Source: Yamagishiella unicocca (taxonomy: Eukaryota > Chlorophyta > Chlorophyceae > Chlamydomonadales > Volvocaceae). Taken from it: a stretch of 64,000 nt of DNA. The stretch is taken from NCBI GenBank assembly GCA_003116995.1, contig BDSL01000007.1, positions 1,736,001 through 1,800,000 on the forward strand, in the 5' to 3' direction. This document shows, in pieces, positions 1 to 12,755 of this stretch (the first letter of the stretch is position 1; each line of letters begins with the position of its first letter). A program made the position numbers and the translations under genes. Below the pieces are notes generated by a model. It saw nothing but the letters and a program-made list of their open reading frames with translations. It made no database searches and had not been told where the DNA came from.

Positions 1-170
1 CCTGGGGCCTGAAGTGGCCCCGGGTGCGTCGTAGACGATGTGGGGGGGCGTAGGTGGCTGCCTGGCCGCCTGGCTGGGGTGTCTTAAGTGAGTCGTACCC
101 CAGGCAGCCTGCGCTGCTGTGGCTGCGCCGACCTTGCTCCTCGTTTCTTCCCTGGCTTTGAGCCACGCAG

Positions 171-3100
171 GTGAAGCAGCACATCTTCGGCGTCATCTTC
201 TGCATGTCGTCCGTGCAGTCGGATTTTTCGGATGTGTCCCCCAAGCTGCGCGAGGTGTGCGAGGTCATGTCGCCGCACCTGCTGTTCATGCTGACGCAGC
301 CGCTGGCCAACGACTACAAGGTGCGGTGTGTGTGGGGGCGGTTGACTAGAGGCGCACACGGGTCGGAAAGGGCATCCTCCCCCGCGTAGTTGCGATTGTG
401 ACGGGTTGTAGATGCTGCGCAGGTGGAGGGGCAGCAGTGTGCGCAGCGTGGAGCAGGGATTCTGAAGTCAATGGCCTTGCCGCCTATTGCCTGGTTGTAG
501 TCTAGCCGGGCTGTCGTCGGCCCCGTCGGTCACAGCGTGTGCTCCTGTCTAACCGTGTCGCCAGGTGTGATGTGTGCTTGTTTCCAACCCCCCCCCCCCG
601 CACCTCTTCCCGCTCCGCAGTCGATGCAGACGGCCAGCCTGACCCAGACCACCGGCGGCTCCATGATGAGCGACGGTGGCTCCATGAGCGGCATGGTGAC
701 GGGGGCCGGGGGCTCCATCGGCCGCTCCGACAGCCTGGGGGTCAGCCTGTCGGGCGACAGCTTCATGTACACGCAGTCGCGCTCGTCCACGGGCGCGCTG
801 GTAACAGGCCTTACGGAGAAGCTGAACCAGAAGCGCATTCGCTCATCCATGGACTTCCACAACGTGAGGAACTAGGGCGGAGAGGGGCGAAGCCTGAAGG
901 CCAGGGAAGGGGCGAATCGTGTGTTGGGTGTTTGGAGCTGCAGCCGCCGGTGTATGCGACGCCTGGTATCGCTCGTTGCCCAGCTTTTGTCCCTCGTGCC
1001 GCTGCCCTTGTGGCGGCACTAGGGCGCCTCGTGCCGCTCAGTGAGGTCACCGTGCTCCCATTACCCTATAACCTGTGACGCACATCGCAGCACCACCTGG
1101 TGGAACACCCCGTGCACTAGGATTCATTGGTTGCGATTGTCGCCGTAGCAAAGTAGCGATCGTTGGCATAATATGCTATGGAAGCGATGGCGACCGACGT
1201 GGCCGCGGACGGGAGCTACCTTTTACACAACTGCAATGTCGACCTGACCTGCACTGCCGGTCTTCCTCGCAGAACACGACCATGACGGACCTGCAGATCA
1301 GCGGCCTGCTGGGCGAGGGCGGGTTCGCCAAGGTCTTCCGGGGGCTGTGGCGCGGCCTGGTGGTGGGCGTCAAGGTGGTGTGCGACGACGGCAAGAACGA
1401 GAAGATGGTGATGAAGAACGCGCACGAGATTGCCATCCTGTCGGCACTGTCGCACCCCAACATCGTGCAGGTGGGGCGGGGCGGGAGGGCTCGGACGCGG
1501 GGCCGGGAACCCAGTGGCAGGCTGCGGTAATCGGACCCCAGTCCTGGTTGCTTGGTGCGAGAGGAGGATGCAAATATATGCTGTCACTTGAAACAAGGTA
1601 TACCGTAATGGAGTGGCCGGTCATCCTCCGCAATTGAACAACATGGTCCAAACACGCCTGTCGCGCTCCTGGGCGACCGATTTTGACACCCTGACCCACC
1701 CGCAGGCCTACAACTGCCTGACGGACGTGCTGGTGCGCGACCTGCTGAACACCACTGTGCACCGCTACAACAACTCCACCGTCCTCAACTCGCCGGCCTA
1801 CAAGTACTTGCTGTCCATGGAGGACAAGACGTGCCACCTGGAGGTGAGGAAGGCAGGGCCGCGGGCCCAGATGCGGGCACGCCTGCGGGGGCACTCCTGC
1901 GGGGGCACTCCTGTGCGGGCACTCCTGCGGGGGCCTCTGGCCGGCCGTGCCTCCTGTTAACTCTCTCTCTCCCCCCTGGACGTCTCTGCAGGTGATCGAG
2001 TACTGCGACCTGGGCAACCTGTCCAACGCGCTCAAAAACAACATTTTCATGATTCCCAACCCCGTCATAGCGGCAGCGGCGGGGGCAGGCGACGGCGCAG
2101 CGGCGGCGGAGCTGGCGGAGCGAGCGCGGCAGCAGCCCATGAAGGTGCGGCAGGGCGAGGCGAAAGAGCCGCGAGGGGCATGTGTCCCAACCCCCAAGGT
2201 GCAGCTAAGCTGCGGATGGGCGTTTCCAGATGCCCCGCCCCGCGGGGCCACACCGCGTCCACACAGGAAACATAGCGTTGCTTAGGACGTCGCGGTGAGG
2301 TCCGCTTTCCATGGCCTTCATGCGCACGTGCTGCCCCCAACGGGGCTCCTGTCTTCTCACCCCCGGCCATGGATTCGCGGATTTACTTTTATACCTCCCG
2401 CGCCGCCCATCAGGTCAACATGAGGACGCTGCTGCTGACGCTGATCGAGATCGCGTCGGCGTGCGGCTACCTGCACCGCATGGGCGTCGTGCACTGCGAC
2501 ATCAAGCCAGCGAACGTGCTGCTCAAGTCGTCCAACATCGACTTCCGTGGCTTCACCGCCAAGGTGTCGGACTTCGGCCTCAGTCGGTACGTGGGGGGGG
2601 AGGGGGGGAGCACGGATTGGCATGGTGGAGGGCCAGGCTTCTGATCCAACCGAATCCATGCCGATACGCCGCTACCGGTTCCGCGTGTAGGGATTCGGGG
2701 ATTTATCCATCCATGCTCCTGTGCGATCCCTGCCTGATCTGCGATCTCAGTTCCGGCGCATAGTCGTCCGTTTGCGTACGGCGTCGGTCCAGTCGCTCAG
2801 CACCGCGGACCTCAGCACCGTGTCCTGAGCCCACCGTGTCCTGAGACCAGCACCGTGGCCGGCGCATTCGCTGACCCCTGCTCCCCTCCCTCCCTCCCTC
2901 CCTGGCCCCCTCCCTGGCCCCCTCTGACCGCAGCGTCGAGGACGACGACATGTGCGCGTCGTTCCCCTTTAACAGCTGCGGCACCGCCGCCTACGTGGCG
3001 CCCGAGGCGCTCATTTGCAACAAGAAGGTCAACAGCTCCGTGGACGTATACGGTGAGGCTCGGGCCGGCTAGGTAGTCAGGCCGCTGGGGCGCTGGGAGG

Positions 3101-4761
3101 CGCCACTGGGGCAGAGGGGCTCCGGACAACATCATGGATCAGGGGCAGGGGGCTGCAGACAACGTCAAGGACCAGGGCCGCTGAATTGGTGTTGGTGCCT
3201 GTCGTGTGGGGTCTGCCGGGCCCGTTTGGGGCCTGAATGGACGACGAAGGTCTTGACGGCCTTCTGATATACACCGCGCCCGCCGCTAGCTGTGTCAACT
3301 TCACTTTGTCGGTGCCTGCGGTGCCTGTCTGCACTCTCAACTTCATAAGCGTCCTAGCAGCAAGGATATCCATCCAATTTGGCCTAACTGATTAAGTCCC
3401 TGCAGTTCACTGGGTTGGCAATGTGTGACAGCTGCTATGGCCTACTAACATGTCGCTGAAATCTCCCCGCCATCGCGTTGCGAATTGCAGCGTTCGGAAT
3501 CCTCATGTGGGAGATGTACACGGGCCAGCGGCCGTACGGCAACATGAAGCAACAGCAGCTGGTGGAGGAGGTGAGGGCGAGCGAGGAGTGGTATTGCGGG
3601 GGTTTGGGGGCGCTGCACGTGCTTGCCGGCTGCTCAGTGTGTGCCGGCGTCATTCAACTAACGAGCGTCCTCCCGCACATTGCGCTTCCCGCAGCTGCCA
3701 GTAGCACCACCCCCCGTTGCGTTTTCCTGCCAGGCTGGGTGGCGTGTTCCAGCCATCTGCGTGTCCTCCCCTGTGCCAGCCCATTGTCCTGAGCGCTCGG
3801 CCGCCTGGGTCCCCCCTCGGACCTTGTAGGTGGTGATGCGCGGCCTCCGCCCCAAGTTCCCCTCCACGGCGCCCGCCGGCTACGTGGTGCTGGCGCAGTC
3901 GGCATGGAGCGGCTCGCCGCAGGCCCGGCCGTCCTTCGACGAAATCCTGACGCACCTCAACGCAATGCTGCAGCAGGTGGGGCGGGCCAGATGGACGGGT
4001 GCAGCTGCCTTCCGCCGTTTGGGGGGATGATGGGCGGGAGTGCGGAGGGCAGGTCTGGGCATCCTGTCGGGGTCCAGGATGCAGGCAGTGCGGGAGGGGT
4101 GCGAGCCGCACGCTCTCGGGCAGGAAGGGCGGTCCCTTCGAGGAAACACGGAAAGCACGGACGGGCGTTTTATGGCGGTGGCCACGACTCCCTGTCTCTC
4201 TCAACGTGGGACGAGGGCTCTACACCGCATACATACACATTACACCCCTTCTTGGCGCCGGTCTCACCCCTGCCCCGGCCATCCCCGCACCCTCCCCAGG
4301 TGGACGACCGCGAGATGGACTCCATGGTCAACGGCTCATTCGGCTCCATGGGCGAGAAGTTCGAGTACATGCAGCTGCAGCAGCAGCAGGGCGGGCAAGG
4401 CGGCATGGCGCCGGGCGGTATGGACCGCCGCCCGTCGCAAATAAACCGGCGGGGTCTCGGCGGCATGGGCGCGCCGCAGGCGCCCTCGCCCATGGGGCCG
4501 GGTGCTGGCTCCAGCCCGCGCACCACCGCCGCCGGGGTACAGGGCCAGGCCTCCTCCGCTGCGCACCACTCCGGCATGGCCAACGCCAGCCCGCTGGGTC
4601 CCGGCGGTGGCGGTGGCGGTGGGTCGCAGGTGGGGCAGGGACCGCTGGTCACGACGCAGTCGACTGGTGCGCAGTCGCCGCTGCCGGGAGGTGCCGCCGC
4701 TCGCGTGGCGCAGGCGGCGGCCCCGGCAGGGGGCAGCGCCCAGATGTACTCGTCGGCGTGA
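171..4761 (+). CDS. TKL/RAF-like protein kinase, 5'-partial (10 exons seen)
   Basis: Exons by splice signals: 171-320, 621-863, 1273-1470, 1706-1843, 1992-2144, 2414-2586, 2934-3052, 3491-3570, 3830-3976, 4300-4761; all phases join, giving 620 residues, stop TGA 4759-4761. The start lies left of the window. Seen motifs: glycine loop GEGGFAKVF, Lys in VVGVKVV, alphaC Glu in NAHEIAIL, catalytic loop VVHCDIKPANVLL, KVSDFGLSR, GTAAYVAPE, VDVYAFGILMWEMYTGQRPY and ARPSFDEIL. The order and the Arg near subdomain XI are those of TKL kinases, so it should phosphorylate Ser/Thr; substrate unknown. The HRD motif reads HCD. About 46 residues (exon 1706-1843) sit between alphaC and strand beta4, longer than usual. 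The part before the kinase is Ser/Gly/Met-rich; exon 171-320 could be the end of a regulatory domain, which I cannot name. The C-terminus is Gln/Gly-rich and disordered. Confidence 0.9.
864..1272 (+). other. Kinase intron, 409 bp
   Basis: Donor GTGAGG at 864 and acceptor CTCGCAG ending at 1272 bound this intron. No coding sequence, repeat or RNA gene was recognised in it. Confidence 0.7.
3053..3490 (+). other. Kinase intron, 438 bp
   Basis: Donor GTGAGG and acceptor ATTGCAG bound it; it interrupts the codon between VDVY and AFGILMWEM. Nothing else was recognised inside. Confidence 0.7.
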
Positions 4762-7700
4762 GGAGGGAGGGAGCGGTGACCCTTGCGCCACGCCTTTAGC
4801 GGCGTGCTGGAGGCGGGGGGGCATCCCGCTGGCGCAGCCGGAGGGGTCGAGAGGTTTCTTGCACATGCTTCTTGCACAGGCGGAGGGGGTAAAGCACATG
4901 AGGGGTGGTACGAGGGGTTGCACCGCTTAATCAGGAACGCCATCTGGACAACCCACCATTTTGACGTCGCGGAGACGAATCCTGATGTCGTTGCCGAAAG
5001 GCCCGTTGCCCAGAATATGTAGCGTCTTATATCTGTACAGCCAAGGCGGGTCGCCGCTCCTGGCTTCGTGCGCGCTGTCCTGCCCGCCGGGTAGGCGGTG
5101 CGGAGCGATGCTTAGCTGGTCAGGTCCAGGTCGGGGTGGAGAAACATGTGGCGGAACTTGCGGCGGGTGATGGGACAGTGGGACGGAGCGCCGCAGTGAA
5201 GGCAGCTGCAGTGAACGCTCTGATGTGAACTCCACGCATAGGCACGGAACATCGTTGCAACGGTGACTGGTGGTCCCTCGCGGCGCAGAGCCGGCTGCGA
5301 CAATCGCCCTGCTTCGTACGGCATGGTGCCTTGTGGGTGCAGGGTAGCGGTGCAGGGGCGCGGCTGTCGATGTTTCGGCGGACAGGGGGGCCGGGCCGGG
5401 CAGGCGGCGGACGGGGGGCCGGGCTGTCGGATGTGGCGGCGGACAGGCGGCGCGCACGAGATGACGGATGCCCTTGTAGGCCGGTCGCCCGCACGCATTG
5501 GGCCGCGCCGTGCGCTGGTAGCCGGAATACAGCGACGGCCGTTGCCGGCGGGTGATGACGGGTGATAGTTTTGAGCAACAAACGGTGTGTCAAGCAGATA
5601 TGAATGGGTGCGGCGCGCGGCAAAAGACGTGTTTTGAGAGAGGCCATCTTCTGACACTGGACGGGGCGGCGCCCGTGTGCCCTCACGCGGCACCATCGGC
5701 GCGGGGCGTGGCTGATGTCTAGAGCGGCTGGGCGAAACATCAGTGATATGCCCATTTCGTATTGGGGCTGAGTCCCGTGCCCTTCTGCGGCATGTGCAAC
5801 AGCTATTGGGCCGTAGGCGCATTCCTGGCCACCCAAGCAGTACGAGAATGGCAGCTCGTGCTGCATGTGCGTGGCGCTGTGCAAGTATCAGCAGATGTGC
5901 ATGCATGGGCGCTGGCGTCGGGTAGGCTGCTTCGCGCGTGCGGTCCTGAGGAGCGCTACGGAACGTGCCGAGGGCTGTGGTTTGCCCCCAAGCTCGAGTC
6001 TTCATCTGCTGCCGTGCTGTGGTTTGAGGACTGGTGGCCGCCGAACTCTTGGTCCGTGAGGCGGCGTGTCTGTCCCACGGGCGCCACGCGGCTGGATGGG
6101 TGTAGGTTGGGAGCTTTCAGGATGGTGCGTCAGTTGCGCTTCGCTTGCGTGTGGGTATGCGCCGCTGGTTGTTGCTTTCTTCTGTCCGTCACGGGACGCC
6201 ATGCGCGTTGGGTTGCTCACTGTGTGCCACGATGCGCGTTGGGTTGCTCACCGCCCGGCGTGTCCTAGCTGGCAGGCGGATTGGCCGGCAGGGGCACGCG
6301 GCAGTGGCCTCACTCGCGAGGTGAGCCGCGAGCTGGATTTCGTCCCAAAATCCCCATCTCGGAGCACAGGCCTTTAATGGGAAATGCAGCCGCGCCACAT
6401 TGTCCCCGGGCAGCTGCGGCCGTATCCCCCGCTGGCACACGCATGGCCTGCCGTGCGGCCGCGGCGGCAGTGGCGTGTGTCTTCCTGGAGGGGGGGACTG
6501 AAGTCGCACTTTGCGTTCAGTAATGTGCACGTGTCCCACAGCCCTACTGCCGCTATGGTGCTTGACGGGGCAGGTGGACAGCAGTTGGAAGGTCGACAGC
6601 ACGGCTGTAGGATCGATCAGGGCGGACGTATGGAGTGCACGGTGTTGACGAACCGTGCCACGTCTCAGAACGGGCTCAGCGGTGTGCCCTACCGCACGCG
6701 GCGCAGCTGGCCATGTGGCGCGGCGCCCCAGGGGAGTGGCCGATGGGGTCTTGCGGCGCCATGGAGTAGGGTCCCGGTATGTTGTATGGAATAACCTTTC
6801 TTTGTTGTGGTTTTGAGTGGTAAAATAAGTGCTGAACATCGCACATGACAGTCGCAGCCTTGGCGGCCAACTAGCAGCGCGCGACGACTCGTTAATCGTA
6901 GGGTTGTGAGGTGGGGGCAGGTGGAACGGCCGCGGTTAAACCTATGTACAGCCGGGACTGGGTGGCGACGGGTTTGCGCTTGGCGTTGTGGGCCGTGAGC
7001 GAAGGGTGCCAGTCGTCGCAGTGAGTCGTGGTGTTAAGACGGAACGCCGCTGCTTACGTGTATGCCTGTGCCGCTGAGGATTGGACAGCTGCCTGGTGTG
7101 CTTCCTGGGCATGGTCAAAAGGCGATATAGGAGGCATGTGTGGTTGGTTTGACGGCCTGGTTGCCTCGTGCTTGCGATCCGTTGCGCGTTATTTGCATGT
7201 AACATGATCTGCACGCACGGCGAGCCCTCTCTCCCGTCTCTTCTGGACCGCCATCTTCACCGCCTTGATTTGTCGGCCGTGGATTCGTGGAATCTCCTTG
7301 AAATTCCCCCGTTGTTGCGCACGGCCACCCTGCGCTGCAGACGCACCCACCTCGTATTTCCGCTGCATTCGTCCCGTCCGCAAAATGCATAAACGAGGAC
7401 ACTCCCAACACAGCGAGGCCCTGGTACGTGGATTCGAGCGCCTCTGGAAAGCCGTTTGGCAAAATGTTTGGAGCGGTCCAAAATCGTGGCATGCGGTGTG
7501 GCCGCGCACTCCACTGCGCGGGTTCCGACTTCTCGGTGTGCGCTCCCAGCCCGCAGCGGTGGCCTTCCCCTGTGTCCGAGCATCCGAGCATCGATACCAC
7601 CAAATAGCACAGGCACACACGAAACGCACATCGAGCATACCCTCTAAAAACGCCTAAACTCGCGCTGCTCAAACTCTCTCTCCAACTCTCATCCCCACTT

Positions 7701-9177
7701 CCGGAATCGAATCGTACCCTGCGTTCGCCAAAAATAATATGTTCTGCACCAATACCCCAGCCCCACAACGGCATGGGCCGTGAGGCCCCCACATGCGGGA
7801 GAGTCAGCCAAAGCGGCGGAACCCCAGCGCCGGATTGCGTCGCTGGTTTCTAATCCATTTGGCGGTGACAGACCCGGACGGTCCCAGCAGGTGCCCTCGC
7901 ACGAGTGCGACTGCTGCCAGTTCCAGCAGCGCGCAACGATCTACCAGCAATCTACCTTGGACTACCAGCATCAATATCTCCCTTATACATCAGTTGTGCA
8001 TGTAGTTTGTGTTGGTGATCGGGACCCTCTGCGGTCAACAATGAGTCGGCGGTGTCCGAAAGTCCCTTTCAGACGCAGAGTGGAGTGAACGACGTGTGAC
8101 AGCGCCTGCCGCCTCCACGGCAGCAGACGACACGAGTACGGAGTGAGAGTGAGACTCCATTCTTTAGCGGTGCTCCCTGGCCGCTGCTTTGCACCGGCCC
8201 CGCTCTAGCGTGTCTTATTCAGCAATGGTTGCAATAGCCCCCGGCCCCCGGCCCCCAGGGGTGCCGAGCGACTCCGCCTCTCCCAGATAGCAGGTTGCTC
8301 GTCTCAAACCTGGCCCGACACCGCCTACGTGGGCCCTATCCCAATACGCCCAGTAGCTCGTGGGATGAAGGCGGGCGGGAGAGCCCTTAGCGCAGCAGCA
8401 TGTACCTGTGGATGCGGGTGTGCGGCGCACTGAGTGTTGCAGTCAGTAGTAAGTGAGCATGATGAGAGCCGTTATGATGTATTGTGTGAGTGAAGTGCAT
8501 TATGCCTTCGTTTAGTGTCCTGTGCTGTCGCGCCATGTGAAGTCATTCAGTGGAACTGCGGGCGGACCGAGCCACGGAGGGACGTGCTGTGCGACGCTGT
8601 GCTGCGATGTTTTGTGTCGTACCGCCACACCACGGTGCCGCCATGCCGCCGCGCGCGCGCACAGCCCCACCCACCCCCACCTGAATGAAGACGTGTATGG
8701 CGGCTCGTGGCCCCGATCTGTGGGGCGGAGGGGAGGGGACTCTCCGAGTGATGGGCGGCGGTGGAGGTAGAGGCGAGAGGTTACATCGTTGGAGTGTAGT
8801 GCTGCATGTGTGGGCGTGTTGAGTGCGCTTGCTTGCTTGGCGGGGCACTGGGTATTTGATCCTGGCTCAGTACGGCTGGAATTAAGGCTGGACTGGACAG
8901 AGCGGGTAGGTAGGGGCCTGGTCTTCACGTTATTTTTCCCATTGCACGCCGGCGGGTCGGACCTGTGGCACTCCGCTGTCTGCACCTGCCTGGCTGCAAG
9001 ACGTGCGTGTCCGTGCTCTTCACTGTCAGCTGCCGCACGCCCAGCTCTCACTCCCATCTTGTACAACTAACGTAACACGGTCAAAACTCAAGACATGTGT
9101 TGTGTTGCATTGACCGGTGCCCCGAGGAGTTCCGTGCTGCGGTGCGGTGGGGCGAGGCGGCCCTCAGGGCGTCTGCG
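4762..9177. other. Long non-coding stretch: kinase 3'UTR plus intergenic
   Basis: No open frame here shows a recognisable domain or a chain of phase-consistent exons on either strand. The first TGTAA poly(A)-type motif on the + strand after the kinase stop is at 7198-7202, so the first part may be a 3'UTR of up to 2.4 kb. A copy of a dispersed GGATTCG motif lies near 7267. A minus-strand frame ending at 5112 finishes with a Cys/His-rich tail but has no convincing upstream exons. Confidence 0.5.
7198..7202 (+). terminator. Candidate poly(A) signal TGTAA for the kinase
   Basis: TGTAA is the usual volvocine polyadenylation signal. This is the first copy after the kinase stop, 2.4 kb downstream, which is long for a 3'UTR, so the assignment is weak. 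Confidence 0.25.
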
Positions 9178-9286
9178 TGTGGACCCACGGGACTGCTTGT
9201 GGACTTAGGACTGCTTGTGGACCCACGGGACTGCTTGTGGACCCACGGGACTGCTTGTGGACTTAGGACTGCTTGTGGACCCACGG
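9178..9286. repeat. Minisatellite of 18/20-bp units
   Basis: Two related units alternate: GGACCCACGGGACTGCTTGT and the shorter GGACTTAGGACTGCTTGT, about five to six copies in all. It lies in non-coding sequence. Confidence 0.9.
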
Positions 9287-9884
9287 GCCGGCCCGCGCTG
9301 CAAACCCCCCCCTCCGTGGTACGCCTGCCGGTGCTGCGCTGCTTGACCGTACCGCGCGCAGATGCAGGAGCCAGCTGGGTGGTCGAGATGCTTGCACTGT
9401 GGTACTTGATTTGGTTTGAGGAGGATAAGGGACCAGTTGAAGGAGGGGCATTAGCCTCCGAAACCTGGACCTGATGCTGCAAGGACTGTCAAGTTGTTGT
9501 AACGGTTACATTAGTTCCAGACCAAGAGGTAGAACCATCGGGCACATCGCCTGACACTGAACAAGACGGAGGAAACAAATACCGACATGCACCGAAACAA
9601 AGGCAAACCACCAGAACACCAAGTTGACAGGCCGTAGGCATACAGAGCAGCAGCCAGCACCCCAGGGGGAATTTGCACTAGAGGCTCCCCTATCAGGAAC
9701 TGGCCACCAACCAACCTAACAGCCCAGCACCCGACGAACCAGTGGAGCGCCGCAACGATGCAAACATCGGAACCCGCCACCTCTCATCCCATAAGGCACG
9801 GACCCCTAGCAGGGCTCAACACGCCTATATAGCCAGAAAGTATGAAGCACGGGAAACCCCGCTCCCCAAGACAACCCGAGCCGA

Positions 9885-10625
9885 TCAGGAATCCACCAGT
9901 ACCTCAGCCGGTCCCCCGCACACAAGGCGATTGGCGACAACCCGTAAGAAAGGATGCCGAGGCCCCACTGCATCCCAGCCTTTCTGGGGAAGCCCCAGCG
10001 CAGCAAAGCCCCTCAAAAGGGCCCAAAACTCCACCACCCCACGGCGAACGGCGCGATCCATAAGACCACTACCCGGAGTAAGAGGGGGACCACCAGCCCC
10101 CGCCCTCTTCAAGGCCGCGGCCATAAAACGGCGCCCCGCCTCCATGGCAGTAATAGCCGCCAGGACTACTACATCCCAGACGCAGGACTGTACCCCGGTA
10201 GGGGCTTGCACCAACCAAACTTGCGCCCGTGTCACCCCTGCACCGAGCTGGGTCTCGAGTTGGGCAGTCACTGCTTGAGCCACCGGGCAGAACCAAAAGT
10301 GGTGTAAGCGGGGGGTACCCGCCCCTGGAGACTCTCCAGCCGGCACACCGCACCCACAAGGGGCTGCTGCTGCCGTCCGCATATGAGAGTTCCCGAGGAG
10401 GGGGATCCCATCCACAGCCAACAGTATTAGCATACGTTGAATTAAATGACGTATTGCCGATGCCACGCCTTTAATGCCCACGCGGTTTGCGTGTTGATTT
10501 GTGGGATGCCGTAGACAACGGGAATTTAAGGATTCCTTGCAAATTCCCGTCCTCCTACGCATTTCTTGGAGCGTCAACTCCTCTTTCAGCTCAGCGGCCA
10601 TCACCGCCATCGGCATGGGCATCAC
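9885..10625 (-). mobile_element. LINE-like retrotransposon remnant (RT C-terminus)
   Basis: A 246-codon minus-strand frame contains GIPLLGNSHMR, then Cys-Gly-Cys, then LHHFWFCPVAQAV. This Cys/His pattern resembles the zinc-binding region that follows reverse transcriptase in plant and algal LINEs (zf-RVT type). It is followed by VWDVVVLAAITAMEAGRR and FWALLRGFAALG, a tail I know from many volvocine retroelement proteins. The RT core with its YxDD motif is not seen upstream, so the copy is truncated, as 5'-truncated LINEs usually are. The 3' part of the element probably runs left towards about 9490. No target-site duplication was identified. Confidence 0.65.
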
Positions 10626-11947
10626 CAGTAAGGCGGGTACTCAACAATTTTCGCAGCTAACTGATGTTAATATCTCAGCTCCTGTCATCCGCAGCCCCTT
10701 ACATGGGGCTCAAAACGGACATGTGCGTACGTGCTTAAGGAGCACGCAAACCCACTAGCTGGTTTCGGCGCTGAGGGTTCCTTGCGGCGCCAGCGAGAAG
10801 CCTGTTGCAGAGTTTGGAGGGGACAGTGCAAAGCACGTCACACAGAGCACACCATTACATGTCACCCAAAGACACCGATGTGCCCCGTCGGGCGTTGCCA
10901 CGCAAGATCCCGAGTATTGGTGCGACCGAGCTCATAACCCGGAGTGACAGGTTATCCTTTGGCGGTGGGCTGATGTTCCCACCCACATCTGCTGGGGTCC
11001 AGGGAGGGGATCCAGGACAGCCCCTCGGCGGCGTTGTCTTGTCCAACTGTCATGGCGGTTACCTTGATGGGTCTGACTTTGACAGGTGTGTTGGTATCGC
11101 AAGTTGCATGCATACTTACCACTAGCCATCACAGTATGCAGGTTTGGAATTGCTGCAAGCACAGATGACGCCTGTGGCCTCTTTCCCATGACTTGGATGC
11201 CAATGGGGAGGACGCTCTACACGGGTCCCATCGTTATGCAGACCTCTTTGGGGGCATCTAGCTCACCATTGACTTGCCTGATGGACAACTGCTTGCTAAG
11301 CTATTGCTAAGCTACTGTGACAAGTGGTAAGAGCCTATTTCACTTTAAGAAAATTTCAAGAAGCTTAAGTAAGTTGGCCAAAGTAATAACTAAACCGTAG
11401 TGCATTTCCAGGTGTGGGATTGAAAATTTTGTTTAAGAAAGCCTCCAACGGGTGTGATGCAAATAATCAGAACAGTTGTAGGTTCAGTACGCGCTTTCGT
11501 CAGTCTAATTTTTAATAATGATAAATGACAGTAAAAAACCTGATTCTCCGTGAATCCGGCTGCTCCTGAGCAACTGTACGTACCAGCGATAGCGACATCG
11601 ACAGTCCTGCCGGAACGTGTTGTACCAGCTAACTCTAGAAATTAATATTAATAATTACAAATTTCCATCAAGAGTTGTTCTCATCCCCAGGGGGAGCCAA
11701 CGCGAGTATATACACAGTTCCGACTTCGAGCGAGCGGCAAGAAGTTATTGCCTTAAGCGAGGCAAGAGGTGCACTTCAGTAGATTTACATTTTAAGTTCG
11801 CCACGCGGGGTCTCGTGTAGACATAGACAAGACATGGGAAGAGGGTGAGAAGATACGATTCGTACGGCGTTGCGAAAGGTCCCATCGGCTTGGCAAATGC
11901 ACGCTGCTGACAACACAGAAAAGTCCACAGTTTATATCGGCTAGGAA
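10626..11947. other. Non-coding, AT-rich stretch around 11.3-11.7 kb
   Basis: No domain was recognised. Base composition falls clearly below the rest of the window between about 11320 and 11660, with runs such as AATTTTTAATAATGATAAATG. It could be degraded transposon, or promoter DNA of the + strand gene that follows. Confidence 0.4.
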
Positions 11948-12132
11948 ATGTCATCTTCTTGGGTGCGCGTGCGGCCCCTCGCAGCGCACCCTTGCGAGAT
12001 GGGCCGTAAGCCTGCGCGCGTGGAAGTTCCACTGCAATGCAGCTCGAAGCCTTTCCCTTTGGTGGCAATCACAGCCGCCGTTGCGGCTGCGGGTCTCAGC
12101 ATCGCGCTCGGCGTGGTGGGCAAGGGTCGCGG
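11948..12132 (+). CDS. Candidate first exon with a membrane segment
   Basis: An ATG at 11948 opens a 61-codon frame that ends at a good donor (GG|GTAAGC). It contains basic residues followed by a hydrophobic segment, PLVAITAAVAAAGLSIALGV, of the kind seen in signal anchors. It may be the first exon of the gene whose last exon is 12756-14528, but the exons between are not identified. A further possible exon, 12482-12613 (CTGCAG acceptor, GTAGAC donor, phase 0), lies between. Treat this as a weak call. Confidence 0.3.
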
Positions 12133-12755
12133 GTAAGCTACCCTGAAAGGCATCTTTTGCGATTGCACATCCTCTTGGGCGCATTGGTTCCCAAAAATGA
12201 ATTGTGGTTGCTGTTGTCATTGAACTGGAATGCCGACCAGCTGCCTGACTTTCTGAGCTGCTGGGAAACGCAGGCGCGCACGCCTAGCCAGTTCGGCACG
12301 ACAGTCGCCCGGCCTGCTGAAACCATGCGGCGGCCATGAACTTAGTGCAATTGACCAGGTTAGTTAACGTTCCGAGTGGGGTAACGTTGCAATTGTTTTT
12401 CCTCGTGGCGACTATGTCGACTGTCACAGTCCGCCATTTACGATCTTTTGTAAAACAATATCGTATGATGGTACTCTGCAGGCTTCTACCAATGCAAAGG
12501 GGGCTGCGTGCGCTTCATGGGCTATCCAGGTGTACCAGCCCTGGTGCCCGCCTTTTCTGTGCATGGCGCCCTGGCTCACGGTGCCAGCGGGTGCCTCCGC
12601 CCTGTCCACACCGAAGGTAGACAAAAATGTTTGTGGCAATATGATGAGATCCTCCACTTTTTACACAAAGTTCACGCTCAACGGCCTCACCGAACCCTAA
12701 GTTTGCCATCGCGTACCTCTGACGCACTCTTCTGCCTACCGCCTCTATATTTCAG

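Noticed and set aside
5112..6005. 297-codon minus-strand frame ending in HCGAPSHCPITRRKFRH
   Set aside because: The Cys/His tail recalls a zinc finger, but the rest has no recognisable sequence, and no chain of exons supports a gene.
7115..7792. 225-codon minus-strand frame
   Set aside because: No domain, no splice-consistent partners, and a dispersed repeat (motif B) runs through it.
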